From Bacteroidia bacterium (GTDB lineage Bacteria > Bacteroidota > Bacteroidia > SpSt-205): a stretch of 64,000 nucleotides of DNA. This document shows, piece by piece, positions 15,713-24,961 of the stretch. Numbering within the stretch: position 1 is the stretch's first letter; each line of letters opens with the position of its first letter. Location of the stretch: assembly GCA_026003235.1 (NCBI GenBank), contig BPGW01000001.1, forward strand, positions 150,224-214,223, in the 5' to 3' direction. The translations under genes were made by a program, and so were the position numbers. The notes beneath the pieces were generated by a model. It made no database searches, was not told the DNA's origin, and saw only the letters and a program-made list of their open reading frames with translations.

Positions 15713-16801
15713 ATGCACGCAGAAAAGCTGCGCCTCTACTGGGTAGTGGGGGAGCTCTCGGGCGAAAACCACGCTCTGGGTCTTTTACGGGCCCTTCGGG
15801 CTCGCCTTCCTCAGGCGGAGCACCGCGGCATGGGCGGCCCTCGCATGGCTGAGTTAGGCCTCCACCTCGTGGCCAACTGGGAGGCTTACGCAGTCGTCGG
15901 CTTTGTAGAAGTGGTGCGGCATCTGGGCCGCTTCGTGCGGCTGTACCGCCTCCTGGTAGAGGACATTGCGCGGTGGCGTCCTCATCGGGTTATCCTGGTG
16001 GACTATCCCGGCCTCAACCTGCGGTTGGCTCGCTGGCTTGTGCAGCAGGGCTTGCCTGTGACCTACTTCATCCCTCCCCAAGTGTGGGCCTGGCATACCC
16101 GAAGGGTCCGGCACCTTCAGCACCCCCTCATCCAGGTTTTGGTCATCTTGCCCTTTGAGGTGGATTTTTACGCCCGGCACGGGGTACAGGCGTTTTATGT
16201 GGGGCATCCGCTGGTGGAGCAGCTGGCGGGCGTTGTGCCTTTTCAGGATGAGCGCCCTTTTATTGCGCTTTTGCCGGGGAGCCGGTTGGCTGAAGTTCGT
16301 CAGCTTCTCCCTCGTATGGCCGAAGTCGCTGTCCGCATGCCGGATTGGCGCTTTTATGTATCGCAAGCCCCCCACTTACCTGAGGCCCTATATGAGGAGC
16401 TTGCTCCGAGCCTTCCTCGTTTTCGTGGGCCCGCCCCTGCTTTGCTCAAAGGGGCCTCGGCGGCTATCGTGGCTTCAGGCACGGCCACGCTGGAAGCGGC
16501 TTTGCTGGGTTGCCCTTCGGTGATTGCCTACCGAGGCAGCTGGATCTCGTACTGGATTGCCCGCCAGCTTGTGCAGGTGCCCTACATCGGGCTGCCTAAC
16601 CTCATCTTGGGAAAGCGGGTTTTTCCGGAGCGGATACAAGGCGAGTGCACGCCGGCCGCCCTCCACCAAGCCCTTGAGGAAGTGCTCCAGCAGGCTGAAG
16701 AGATTCGGGCCGCGCTGGCCCAGCTGCAAGAGCGCTTAGGCAGCGGCTCAGCCAGCGAAACCGCCGCCGACCATATCGTCAGCGCCTTACAAGCGGGGTA
16801 A
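15713..16801 (+). CDS. lpxB: Lipid-A-disaccharide synthase
   Basis: 362 residues matching the LpxB GT19 family: N-terminal VVGELSGENHALGLLRAL, GMGGPRMAELG, DYPGLNLRLARW, PPQVWAWHTRRV, then the second domain with FYVGHPLVEQL, IALLPGSRLAEVRQLLP and ASGTATLEAALLGCP. The enzyme joins UDP-diacylglucosamine to lipid X to form the lipid A disaccharide at the inner membrane. Length is typical. Its presence with lptE indicates an LPS-bearing outer membrane. A GC-rich hairpin at 16819-16839 follows the stop. Confidence 0.95.
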   Translation: MHAEKLRLYWVVGELSGENHALGLLRALRARLPQAEHRGMGGPRMAELGLHLVANWEAYAVVGFVEVVRHLGRFVRLYRLLVEDIARWRPHRVILVDYPGLNLRLARWLVQQGLPVTYFIPPQVWAWHTRRVRHLQHPLIQVLVILPFEVDFYARHGVQAFYVGHPLVEQLAGVVPFQDERPFIALLPGSRLAEVRQLLPRMAEVAVRMPDWRFYVSQAPHLPEALYEELAPSLPRFRGPAPALLKGASAAIVASGTATLEAALLGCPSVIAYRGSWISYWIARQLVQVPYIGLPNLILGKRVFPERIQGECTPAALHQALEEVLQQAEEIRAALAQLQERLGSGSASETAADHIVSALQAG

Positions 16802-16818
16802 CCCAACCTTTTTCCACA

Positions 16819-16839
16819 CCCTCCCCTGCCGAGGGAGGG
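16819..16839 (+). terminator. GC-rich hairpin between lpxB and smc
   Basis: Arms CCCTCCC (16819-16825) and GGGAGGG (16833-16839) with a 7-base loop. One base later the smc -7 box TATCTTTG begins. It could stop lpxB transcripts, with the T-rich box as tail. Confidence 0.5.
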
Positions 16840-16840
16840 G

Positions 16841-16848
16841 TATCTTTG
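16841..16848 (+). promoter_or_regulatory. -7 box TATCTTTG of smc
   Basis: Consensus TAnnTTTG; four bases (ACCT) before the GTG at 16853. Confidence 0.7.
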
Positions 16849-16852
16849 ACCT

Positions 16853-19800
16853 GTGCGGCTGCGTAGCCTGGAGCTGCGGGGCTTCAAGAGTTTTGCTGAA
16901 CCGGTTCGGCTGCCCTTTTCCGCCCGGCTTATCGGGATCGTAGGCCCCAATGGCTGCGGCAAATCCAACATCGCCGACGCCCTGCGCTGGATTGTAGGCG
17001 AACAGAAAAGCCGCCTCCTCCGCATTGAGAAGGCCGATAACCTTATCTTCAACGGCAGCGCCCGCCGAAAGCCCTTGCCCTTCGCTGAGGTTTCCTTGGA
17101 AGTGGAGGATTTTTCGCCCGAACTGCCCCATCTGGTTTTTACCCGTCGTGTCTACCGGGGAGGAGAGGTGGAGTACTTCCTCAACGGCGGTGCAGTACGG
17201 CTGCGGGATTTTCTCGCTTATTTCTGGCAGATGGGGCTGAGTGCCCATGGCATCCTGGATGGTGGCTGGGTGGAAGCGCTTATCCACGATCGGGGAGGAG
17301 CCCGACGGGCCCTCCTGGAATCCCTGGCAGGCATTGAACGCTACCATCATCACAAGAAAGAAGCTTTAGCTGAGCTGGAAAAAACGCGGCAGGCGCTTTC
17401 GCAGGTGGAAGCTCTTCTGGCCCAGCTCAAGGAGCAGACCCAAGAGCTAACTCGGCAGGCTCAGAAAGTAGAAACCTACAAATCCCTCAAAGAGGCGTAT
17501 CGCTCGCTTCTGGCAAGCTGGATAGCGCAGGAGCTGGCCGAGCTTGAAAAGCTTGAGCGGCGTTATGCAGAGCAGCAGCAAGCCCATGAGGCAGCCCTCG
17601 CCGCGCTACAAGACGAAATTCAGCTTCTGGAAAAGCAGATAAAAGACCTTCACGCCCAGGAACAGGCTTTGGATCCTACTCTTCTTGAGGCCACTTGGCG
17701 GGCTCTGCAAGATCGCTATCAGGCCCTTCGTCAGGAGGAGAGCACCCTCAAGGAGCGGCAAGCCCAGCTGGCCCTTCAGCTGAGCCAGCTGGAGGAGGAA
17801 ACGACCCATCGGCGGCAGCAGCAGACCGAACTTTCCTCGGAAGAAGCGACCCTGCTGGAGCAGCGGCTGCAGCGAGAGAAGGCCTACGAAGCAAGCTTAC
17901 AGGCCCTTTCCGCGCTTCAGCAGCGGTCTGAGGCCCTCTTGGCTCAGCTGAAGCAGCGACAAACGCTTCAAGCAGAGTACGAAACCCAACTCAAACAGGC
18001 TGCGCAGACCCTGGCCCAGTTAGAGCGGCAGCAGCAAGGCCTCTCCTCCCAGAAGGAAGCTATGATGGCCCAGGTTCGGCACCTTCAGGACGAAGCAGCG
18101 GCCGTCGTAGCCCGTCTGCAGGCCCTGGAGGGCGAGGTGGTCAGCTTACAGCAGCGGCAAGCTGCCCTCCAGGCGCAGTACACCGAAGCGCAGCGCATGC
18201 GGGAAAAGCTCTTGAAGGAGCAGCAAGCCTTGGCTTCGGAAAAGCGTCGCCTTGGGGAGGTCCTGCAGGGCCTCCAAAGCAAGCTGGAGCGGATCCGGCT
18301 TGAGAAGGAAGCTACAGAAGACATTCTGGCTCGGGCGGAGGGGTGGCCCGCTTATTTGGCTGAGCTACGGCGCCAGGGAATAGAGTTCTGGCGGACCGAG
18401 GACCTCTTCTGGGCTGAGGAAGCGGATATGCCTGTGCTGGGCACGCTTTTACGGCTGGAGCCGCCTACCCTCTGGGTGCGATCGCAAGAAGCGGCCCAGC
18501 GACTTGATGCCTTTCTCTCTGGGAAGCACGAGGGTTTCTTGGGCGTGCGGGTGTGGGCCGATTCGTCGGCTCCTTCCCCGCAGGGCTGGCTGAAAAGGGT
18601 GCAGGCTTTGCCGGGGTTTTCAGGGCTGGCGTTCCACCTCTGGCACGATGTGGAAGTAGGAGAAGCCCCCCAACCAAACAAACGAGTTGTGACCCCCGAT
18701 GGGCGCCGGGTGTACTTGAGCGATGGGTGCATTTATCACCTCTCCCCGGTGCAGACGACCCATATCGGTTTGCCCCATCGCCTGGAGCGCCTAAGCCTGC
18801 AGCAGCGCGCCTGCCAACTTAAGGTGGATTATCTGCGAGCTTCGTTGGCCGCTGTAGAGAGGAGGCTGGAACGGCTTCCGCTGGCTCCGTGGCAAAGCCG
18901 CCTCCAAACGCTGGCTCCCCTCCTAAGCGAAGTAGAAAAAGCCCTCATGGCCCTTGAAGTCAAGCGAGAGGAACTGAATCGCCAGAAGGATCTTTTTTCT
19001 GCCCGTGTTGAAAGTACGCTTGGTCAAATAAGGGAGCTGGAGGAAAAAATCACGGCGCTTGCGCCCCAAATAGAAGAAGCTCGCACCCAGCACACGACGT
19101 GGACGCAGGCCCTTCATGCCCTGGAGGCGGAGGTAGCGACGCTCACTCAGCAGCGGGAGGCCCTTCATCCTCAGCTTACGGAGGCTCGGGTGCAGGTAGC
19201 CCGGGCTGAAAACGACTTGAAAGCTTTGCAAAAAACCACTAGGCTTATCTCCCAGCAGCACGAGGAGGTGCGCAAACGGCTGGCTTGGCTTGCCCATAGA
19301 AAGGAAAGCCTGGAAGGGCAGATCGGGGAGGTGACCCAACGGCTTGAAACGATCGCGGCCGAAAGGGCGCAGCTTGCTTCCCAGCTTGAAGAGGTAGAAG
19401 CCCGTCTGCACAAAGAGAGAGAACGCAAGAAGCAGCTGGAGGAGCAGCTGGACCCCCTTCGCACGGAGATGGCGCAAAAAAGGAAGCGGTATCAGGAGCA
19501 TGAGCTGGCCTTGGCGCGTCTGGAGGCCCGCCAGACCGAAGTGCGCCAAAAACGGGCAGCGCTCCAGCAGCGCCTGGCCGTAGAAGCAGAAATGCGGATA
19601 CAGGATTTACCCCCTCCCCCCTCATTAGCCCTGAAGGACGAAGAGGTAGAGAGGCGTCTACTGCACATCAAAGAGCGCATAGCAGCGCTGGGCGAACTCA
19701 ACTTTGAGGCCGTGACGACCCTGCAAGCTCTGCGCGAGCGAGAAGAGACCCTTCTGCGGGAAAAAAACGATGTAGAAAGCACCCTCCTTCAGCTACAGGC

Positions 19801-20311
19801 CTGGCTTTTCTCCCTGGACCGGGAAGCGCAAGAGCGATTTCAGCGTACGTTTGAGCAAGTGCGCAGTCGGTTTGTAGAACTTTTTCAGGGGCTTTTTGCC
19901 GAAGGGGACACCTGTGATCTGGTTCTGGTGGAGCCGGATAAACCTCTTACCAGCGAAATAGAGATTCTGGCTCAGCCTAAAGGTAAGCGGCCGCTTTCTT
20001 TGCATCAGCTCTCGGGGGGCGAGAAAGCCCTGACGGCCCTGGCCCTGGTTTTTGCTACGTTTGCTGTGCGGCCTTCGGCCCTATGCGTACTGGATGAGGT
20101 AGACGCCCCGCTTGATGAGTACAATAGTCACAAGTTTGGAGAACTGCTTAGGCGTTTCTCTGCCGAAACGCCGCTACTGGTGATTACGCATAACAAGACT
20201 ACAATGTCCTACTGCGAGGTTTTGTATGGGGTCACCATGCCTGAGCCTGGCGTGAGTGTGGTGGTGGCGGTGGAGATGGAGCCTTCCAGCGCGGCGGTCT
20301 CGGCGGCATGA
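16853..20311 (+). CDS. smc: Chromosome segregation protein SMC
   Basis: 1152 residues from a GTG four bases after a TATCTTTG box. Layout: N-terminal ATPase head with FKSFAEPVRL and Walker A GPNGCGKSN; a long Gln/Glu-rich coiled coil (about 170-490); a hinge around 495-640 with AYLAELRRQGIEFW, MPVLGTLLRL and HIGLPHRL; a second coiled coil; and a C-terminal head with signature LSGGEKALTALALVFA and Walker B ALCVLDEVDAPLDEYN. It organises and separates chromosomes with ScpA/ScpB, which are not in the window. Length is normal. The 3' end overlaps the next gene by 4 bp, an unusual partner for smc. Confidence 0.96.
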   Translation: MRLRSLELRGFKSFAEPVRLPFSARLIGIVGPNGCGKSNIADALRWIVGEQKSRLLRIEKADNLIFNGSARRKPLPFAEVSLEVEDFSPELPHLVFTRRVYRGGEVEYFLNGGAVRLRDFLAYFWQMGLSAHGILDGGWVEALIHDRGGARRALLESLAGIERYHHHKKEALAELEKTRQALSQVEALLAQLKEQTQELTRQAQKVETYKSLKEAYRSLLASWIAQELAELEKLERRYAEQQQAHEAALAALQDEIQLLEKQIKDLHAQEQALDPTLLEATWRALQDRYQALRQEESTLKERQAQLALQLSQLEEETTHRRQQQTELSSEEATLLEQRLQREKAYEASLQALSALQQRSEALLAQLKQRQTLQAEYETQLKQAAQTLAQLERQQQGLSSQKEAMMAQVRHLQDEAAAVVARLQALEGEVVSLQQRQAALQAQYTEAQRMREKLLKEQQALASEKRRLGEVLQGLQSKLERIRLEKEATEDILARAEGWPAYLAELRRQGIEFWRTEDLFWAEEADMPVLGTLLRLEPPTLWVRSQEAAQRLDAFLSGKHEGFLGVRVWADSSAPSPQGWLKRVQALPGFSGLAFHLWHDVEVGEAPQPNKRVVTPDGRRVYLSDGCIYHLSPVQTTHIGLPHRLERLSLQQRACQLKVDYLRASLAAVERRLERLPLAPWQSRLQTLAPLLSEVEKALMALEVKREELNRQKDLFSARVESTLGQIRELEEKITALAPQIEEARTQHTTWTQALHALEAEVATLTQQREALHPQLTEARVQVARAENDLKALQKTTRLISQQHEEVRKRLAWLAHRKESLEGQIGEVTQRLETIAAERAQLASQLEEVEARLHKERERKKQLEEQLDPLRTEMAQKRKRYQEHELALARLEARQTEVRQKRAALQQRLAVEAEMRIQDLPPPPSLALKDEEVERRLLHIKERIAALGELNFEAVTTLQALREREETLLREKNDVESTLLQLQAWLFSLDREAQERFQRTFEQVRSRFVELFQGLFAEGDTCDLVLVEPDKPLTSEIEILAQPKGKRPLSLHQLSGGEKALTALALVFATFAVRPSALCVLDEVDAPLDEYNSHKFGELLRRFSAETPLLVITHNKTTMSYCEVLYGVTMPEPGVSVVVAVEMEPSSAAVSAA

Positions 20312-20898
20312 AGTATCGCCTTACCAGGGCTCGCAGCGGCTGGATCATAGAAGGAGAACGGGTCCATTATGCCGGAGGACTTTTAGCCGAAGCGTGGGAA
20401 GGGCTTTTTTCTGCGGCTGGCCTAATAGGACGCGAATGGGGCCCTGTCCTGCTCATTGGCATGGGGGCCAGCCTCATGGACCTTCTCCATCGGACCGCTG
20501 CGCGCTGCCCACCCCGGGTAGAAATCATTGAAATAGATCCTGAAATGGTGGCTCTCCAGGAGGCTTATTTTTCTCTTCCGCTCCCTTACCGAGTGCACCT
20601 TGGCGATGCGGCCGATGTCCTTCCGCTCCTGGAGGGGAAGTTTTCCGCCGTATTTGTCGACGCTTTTGTGGAAGACACCGTGCCCCTCCACTTGCAGACG
20701 CCTTCTTTTATAGAGGCGTTGGGGGGTGCGCTTGAGACGGCGGGTCTGCTTTTCTGGAATGTGCTCCGTCCTGCGGAGGCTCAGAGGGTAGGTCAGCTTT
20801 TGTCGCAGCGGTTTCCTGTGGTGCGGCGCTGGCGGTATGACGCGCATGTATTCTGGGGGGCTGCGTGGGTGCCCTCCGCCTTCCCTTTGCCCATCTGA
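20308..20898 (+). CDS. Spermidine-synthase-like class I methyltransferase fold protein
   Basis: 196 residues. A Rossmann-type SAM-binding core is visible: GPVLLIGMGASLMDLL (motif I), VEIIEIDPEMVALQEAYF (acidic end of strand 2), HLGDAADVLPLL and KFSAVFVDAFVEDTVP. This order matches spermidine synthases, but the protein is much shorter than the ~280-residue enzymes and lacks their N-terminal beta domain. Polyamine synthesis is therefore not certain. It starts within the end of smc (ATGA overlap). Confidence 0.72.
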   Translation: MKYRLTRARSGWIIEGERVHYAGGLLAEAWEGLFSAAGLIGREWGPVLLIGMGASLMDLLHRTAARCPPRVEIIEIDPEMVALQEAYFSLPLPYRVHLGDAADVLPLLEGKFSAVFVDAFVEDTVPLHLQTPSFIEALGGALETAGLLFWNVLRPAEAQRVGQLLSQRFPVVRRWRYDAHVFWGAAWVPSAFPLPI

Positions 20899-20931
20899 GG
20901 AGAGCGTATACGAGATCCGCAAGAAACTTCT

Positions 20932-20939
20932 TTACTTTG
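20932..20939 (+). promoter_or_regulatory. Near-consensus -7 box TTACTTTG
   Basis: One mismatch from TAnnTTTG, ending four bases (TCGC) before the ATG at 20944; probable promoter of the envelope cluster. Confidence 0.45.
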
Positions 20940-20943
20940 TCGC

Positions 20944-21801
20944 ATGCGTACCCTTAGAGTATATGCAGGGGTCCTGCTCATGGGCACGCTCTTGTATGGG
21001 CAGCGTGGTGCGTACAAGAGTTATCTGGCGCTGGGCCCTTCTGTAGGTATTACCAATTACAAAGGGGACTTAGACGATGACTTCACCATCAAGTTCACCA
21101 AGCCAGGCTTGGGCTTCAACTTGATTTACAACTTTCATCCTCACCTGCGAGCTCGCCTGGGGTTTTTCCAGGGGTGGATGGGCGCAGCGGATTCGGTAAG
21201 CGTAGACCGCTTCCGCAAGTGGCGTAATCTCTCCTTCCGCTCCCACATTACTGAGTTTAGTTTGCAGTTTATCTACGAATTTTTTGCCTCTCCGCGCTTG
21301 TATCGTTTTCGTCCTAAATTCTCCCCTCTTATTTTTGCTGGGGTGGCTGTCTTCAACTATGACCCTAAAGCGAAAGCCAGCGATGGAAACTGGTACCGGC
21401 TCCAGCCGCTGGGCACCGAGGGGCAATTCCTCAATGACCCCACCCGTACCTATCCGAAGCCTTATGCGCTTACTCAGATTTCTATCCCGATGGGCATAGG
21501 CGCCCGATGGACGCTAAGTACGCGATGGGACCTGTGGTTTGAGCTGGGGCTGCGCAAGACTTTTACCGATTACCTGGACGATGTGAGCGATCGCTATCCG
21601 CCTCCCAGCTTGATGCTGGCCCAGATGGGCCCTATTGCAGCTGAGCTTTCAGACAGAAGCGGCTACCGGGCACAAGGTAGTAGCGGGTATGACGCCAACG
21701 ATGTACGGGGCTTTGTGAACCAGAAAGATTGGTATGTTTACACGGGTATAGGCGTGACGTACATCATTGATCCAGGTGAGCGCTGTCCGAAGTTTCGCTG
21801 A
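20944..21801 (+). CDS. DUF6089-like outer-membrane beta-barrel protein
   Basis: 285 residues with a signal peptide (LRVYAGVLLMGTLLYGQ). The mature part shows alternating aromatic strands typical of a small outer-membrane barrel: YLALGPSVGITNYKGDL, LGFNLIYNFHPHLRARLGFF, FSPLIFAGVAVFNYDP, and a final WYVYTGIGVTYII. In Bacteroidota a DUF6089 protein commonly precedes uppS and bamA, as here, which supports the name. Its role is not established; it may assist outer-membrane assembly. The stop overlaps the uppS ATG by one base. Confidence 0.8.
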   Translation: MRTLRVYAGVLLMGTLLYGQRGAYKSYLALGPSVGITNYKGDLDDDFTIKFTKPGLGFNLIYNFHPHLRARLGFFQGWMGAADSVSVDRFRKWRNLSFRSHITEFSLQFIYEFFASPRLYRFRPKFSPLIFAGVAVFNYDPKAKASDGNWYRLQPLGTEGQFLNDPTRTYPKPYALTQISIPMGIGARWTLSTRWDLWFELGLRKTFTDYLDDVSDRYPPPSLMLAQMGPIAAELSDRSGYRAQGSSGYDANDVRGFVNQKDWYVYTGIGVTYIIDPGERCPKFR

Positions 21802-22535
21802 TGGAGGAGTGGCTTAGGCGGCTGGATCCGGCGAGGCTCCCCCGCCATGTGGCGATCATCATGGACGGCAATGGCCGATGGGCTCGGCAGCAGGGCAAAT
21901 CTCGCATAGAAGGGCACCGAGCTGCCATCCGCGCCGTAAGGGAAGCCGTAGAGGGGGCCGCAGAAGTCGGCCTTTCCTACTTGACCCTGTACGCTTTCTC
22001 CACGGAGAATTGGGCGCGGCCAGCTGAAGAAGTTGAGGGCCTGATGCTTTTGCTCAGGCACGTGCTGGACCAAGAGGAGGCCCAGCTTCTCCAGAAAGGC
22101 GTGCGGCTGCAAGTGATTGGCCGGATAGAAGACCTCCCCGCTCCTCTGCAAAGGCGGCTCCAGGAAGCCATCCTGCACACTCAGCACGGGGACCGATTGA
22201 CGCTAACCCTGGCGTTGAGCTACGGGGGGCGCCAAGACATCCTCCAAGCGGTGCGTAGCATCGCCCAAGCAGTCCAACAGGGTACGATTCATCCTGACGA
22301 GATAGACGAAGCGCTTTTCCGTTCGTACCTCTGGACGCGAAACCTCCCTGACCCCGAACTTCTCATCCGTACCAGCGGCGAGCTGCGTATAAGCAATTTC
22401 CTCCTGTGGGAAAGCGCCTATACGGAATTTGTATTTCTGCCGCTATTCTGGCCGGAATTTCGGCGTCACCATCTCTACCAGGCCGTATGGGAATATCAGC
22501 AGCGCGAGCGGCGGTTTGGGCGGGTGTTGTCATAG
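21801..22535 (+). CDS. uppS: Isoprenyl transferase (undecaprenyl pyrophosphate synthase)
   Basis: 244 residues with the cis-prenyltransferase signatures: HVAIIMDGNGRWARQQG (catalytic Asp), GHRAAIRAVREAVEGA, LTLYAFSTENWARP and the C-terminal LPDPELLIRTSGELRISNFL with FWPEFRR. It extends farnesyl pyrophosphate with isopentenyl units to make the C55 carrier lipid for peptidoglycan and surface polysaccharides. It is placed in the standard Bacteroidota uppS-bamA order. Its 3' end overlaps the proposed bamA start by 49 bp. Confidence 0.95.
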   Translation: MEEWLRRLDPARLPRHVAIIMDGNGRWARQQGKSRIEGHRAAIRAVREAVEGAAEVGLSYLTLYAFSTENWARPAEEVEGLMLLLRHVLDQEEAQLLQKGVRLQVIGRIEDLPAPLQRRLQEAILHTQHGDRLTLTLALSYGGRQDILQAVRSIAQAVQQGTIHPDEIDEALFRSYLWTRNLPDPELLIRTSGELRISNFLLWESAYTEFVFLPLFWPEFRRHHLYQAVWEYQQRERRFGRVLS

Positions 22536-24961
22536 GACTCCTCTGCGCCCAGGAACCTTCTCCGGCTCAGGCACGCCTCGTGGAAGTGGCCGGCTTACGG
22601 GTAGAAGGGGCTCGCTACCTGGACCCGCAGGCTATCCTCATAGCCAGCGGGCTTTACTTGAGCCAGAAAGTGCGCATCCCTGGCGATGAACTCGCCCAGG
22701 CTGTGCGAAAGCTCTGGAAACAAGGCCTTTTCGGGGATGTACAGATTCTGGCCGATAGCCTGACGGAAAATCAGGTCTGGCTTACTATTCGCGTGGAAGA
22801 GCGTCCTCGCCTCAACCGATTCACGATCCGAGGCGTCAACAAAACCCAGTCCAAAGAAATCTCTGAGAAGGTCGGCTTGGTGAAGGGCACCATCTTCACT
22901 GAGTCGCAGCGCTTACAGGCCCAGCGGGTTATCCGGAACTACCTCCAAAGCAAGGGCTATTACCAGGCTTCTGTATCTACGCAGGTGGAGCCTGACAGCG
23001 CTCCCAACACCATCAGAGTCCTTTTCCTTGTCAAGCGGGGCCGTCGGGTAAGGATAGAGCGGATTACCTTCGGAGGCCTTGTAGAAAACACCCCCCAGTG
23101 GGCCAAGCGCCAGTTCAAAGAGACAAAAGAAAAGCGCTTTTACCGCTTTTGGAAGCGGTCCCGCTTCCAGCGAACCGAGTTTGAGAAAGACCTGGAGAAG
23201 CTGGTGACGGCCCTGCGCGGCCGCGGCTATCGCGATGCCCGCATCCTGACCGATTCGGTCTGGCAAGCCTCTCCCACCCGGTTGCGGGTGCATGTTGAGC
23301 TGTACGAAGGCAAGCGCTACTATTACCGTCACATCCGCTGGGAAGGCAATAGCCTCCACGATTCGCTAACCTTGAGCCGCATTTTGGGCATCAAGCGCGG
23401 CGATTTGTACAATCCCTCGCTGCTTGAGAAGCGTCTGCAGATGGACCCCAACGGAAATGATGTGGCCTCGCTCTACCTGGATGATGGGTATCTTTTCTTT
23501 CGGGCCGAACCTGTAGAGCACATCGTGGGGGAGGACTCCATAGACCTGGAGATTCGTATTTTTGAGGGGCCTCAAGCGACGGTTCGACGCATTCTCATAG
23601 AGGGCAACGATCGCACGCGAGATAGGGTGATTCTTCGGGAAATTCGCACTTTGCCCGGAGATAAGTTCAGCCGAAGCGCCTTGGTTCGTTCTCAGCGGGA
23701 GCTGCTGGCGCTGGGGTACTTTGACCAGGAGAAGACCACGATTGTGCCGCTGCCCGAGCCTACCGAAGGCGTAGTGGATATGAAGTACGTGATGGAGGAG
23801 CGCCCTTCAGACCAGGTCTTTCTGCAAGGGGGGTGGGGCGGCCGCATCCGAGACGCCTACGGCAATCCCATTGGAGGTGGGCTCATCTTGAGCGCGGGCC
23901 TCCGGTTCAATAACTTCTCCTTTAGCCGGCTCGCAAACCGGCGTGCCTGGCGGCCGCTGCCTACGGGGGATGGGCAACAGCTTGGCCTTCAAGTGCAGCT
24001 CAATGGCCGCGGTTTCCAGAACTACGCCATCAACTTTCTGGACCCGTGGTTTGGCGGCAGAAAACCTCATTCGCTGGGGTTCTCGGGCTACTACTCGGTC
24101 CAAAGGGCGCTCTTCTCGGACTACTACCTCTCCATTTTAGGCACTTCGTTGGATTTAGGGCGGCGCTTGCGTTTCCCGGATGACTTCTTCCGATCGTACA
24201 CCTCCATTTCGTATCGCTATTACACGGCCAAAAATGCCTTCAGTCTGCTTGGCGATCGGGCTTCCGCTTTCGTCAATATTCTTTCTCTCAAGCAGGCTTT
24301 TGAGCGTTCAAGCATAGATGCTCCCATTTATCCCCGGTCGGGTTCGTCGGTTTTGCTCTCTGTGGAAGCGACGCCTCCTTGGTCGTATCTTTTGCGCGAC
24401 CGCTACGAGGTAGGGCGGGATGCCTTGCGCCTCTTGGAGTTTCACAAGTGGCGCATGGATGCGCAGTTTTATGTGCGGGTGGCAGGTAACATGGTTTTTG
24501 CCCCGCGCTTTCGGCTGGGGCTCTTGGGCCGGTACAACCCTCAGGTGCCTTTCTCGCCGTTTGAGCGGTTTTTCCTTGGGGGAGATGGGATTCAGGGCTT
24601 CAACATAGACGGCCGGGAGATCATTGCGCTGCGGGGGTATGCCTCGCCATTCATCGGCCCGGCCAATGGCTCGCTGGCTTTCAGCAAGTTCACGCTGGAG
24701 CTGCGCCAGCCCATCTCGCTCAACCCCGCCGCTACGCTGTGGGTGCATGCCTTCGCAGAAGGAGGAAACGCCTGGGGTTCCCTGAAAGCCTTCAATCCCT
24801 TGCTGCTGCGCCGGTCTTTTGGCGTAGGGGTAAGGATTTTCTTGCCTATGTTTGGTCTGCTGGGGGTAGACTACGGGTATGGCATAGACGATGCCCGAGA
24901 CCCTAACGGCTTGCCGCTCGGCGGGAGCCGGTTTCACTTCATGATTGGTCAGCAACTATGA
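22487..24961 (+). CDS. bamA: Outer-membrane protein assembly factor BamA
   Basis: 824 residues from the ATG at 22487; the frame opens further to 22406 but only this start gives a signal peptide (ARAAVWAGVVIGLLCAQ). POTRA domains run from about residue 30 to 440 (VEVAGLRVEGARYLDPQAI, RPRLNRFTIRGVNK, RVRIERITFGGLV, RRILIEGNDRTRDRVILREI). The C-terminal ~380 residues form the 16-strand barrel, with the L6-type VPFSPFERFFLGGDGIQGF and a C-terminal aromatic-rich strand. BamA inserts barrel proteins into the outer membrane. The next two OmpH-like genes encode the usual periplasmic chaperones. It overlaps the following gene by 4 bp. Confidence 0.95.
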   Translation: MGISAARAAVWAGVVIGLLCAQEPSPAQARLVEVAGLRVEGARYLDPQAILIASGLYLSQKVRIPGDELAQAVRKLWKQGLFGDVQILADSLTENQVWLTIRVEERPRLNRFTIRGVNKTQSKEISEKVGLVKGTIFTESQRLQAQRVIRNYLQSKGYYQASVSTQVEPDSAPNTIRVLFLVKRGRRVRIERITFGGLVENTPQWAKRQFKETKEKRFYRFWKRSRFQRTEFEKDLEKLVTALRGRGYRDARILTDSVWQASPTRLRVHVELYEGKRYYYRHIRWEGNSLHDSLTLSRILGIKRGDLYNPSLLEKRLQMDPNGNDVASLYLDDGYLFFRAEPVEHIVGEDSIDLEIRIFEGPQATVRRILIEGNDRTRDRVILREIRTLPGDKFSRSALVRSQRELLALGYFDQEKTTIVPLPEPTEGVVDMKYVMEERPSDQVFLQGGWGGRIRDAYGNPIGGGLILSAGLRFNNFSFSRLANRRAWRPLPTGDGQQLGLQVQLNGRGFQNYAINFLDPWFGGRKPHSLGFSGYYSVQRALFSDYYLSILGTSLDLGRRLRFPDDFFRSYTSISYRYYTAKNAFSLLGDRASAFVNILSLKQAFERSSIDAPIYPRSGSSVLLSVEATPPWSYLLRDRYEVGRDALRLLEFHKWRMDAQFYVRVAGNMVFAPRFRLGLLGRYNPQVPFSPFERFFLGGDGIQGFNIDGREIIALRGYASPFIGPANGSLAFSKFTLELRQPISLNPAATLWVHAFAEGGNAWGSLKAFNPLLLRRSFGVGVRIFLPMFGLLGVDYGYGIDDARDPNGLPLGGSRFHFMIGQQL

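Noticed and set aside
18641-18660. TGGCACG inside smc as a second sigma-54 promoter
   Set aside because: No TTGC at the right distance; chance half-site in coding sequence.
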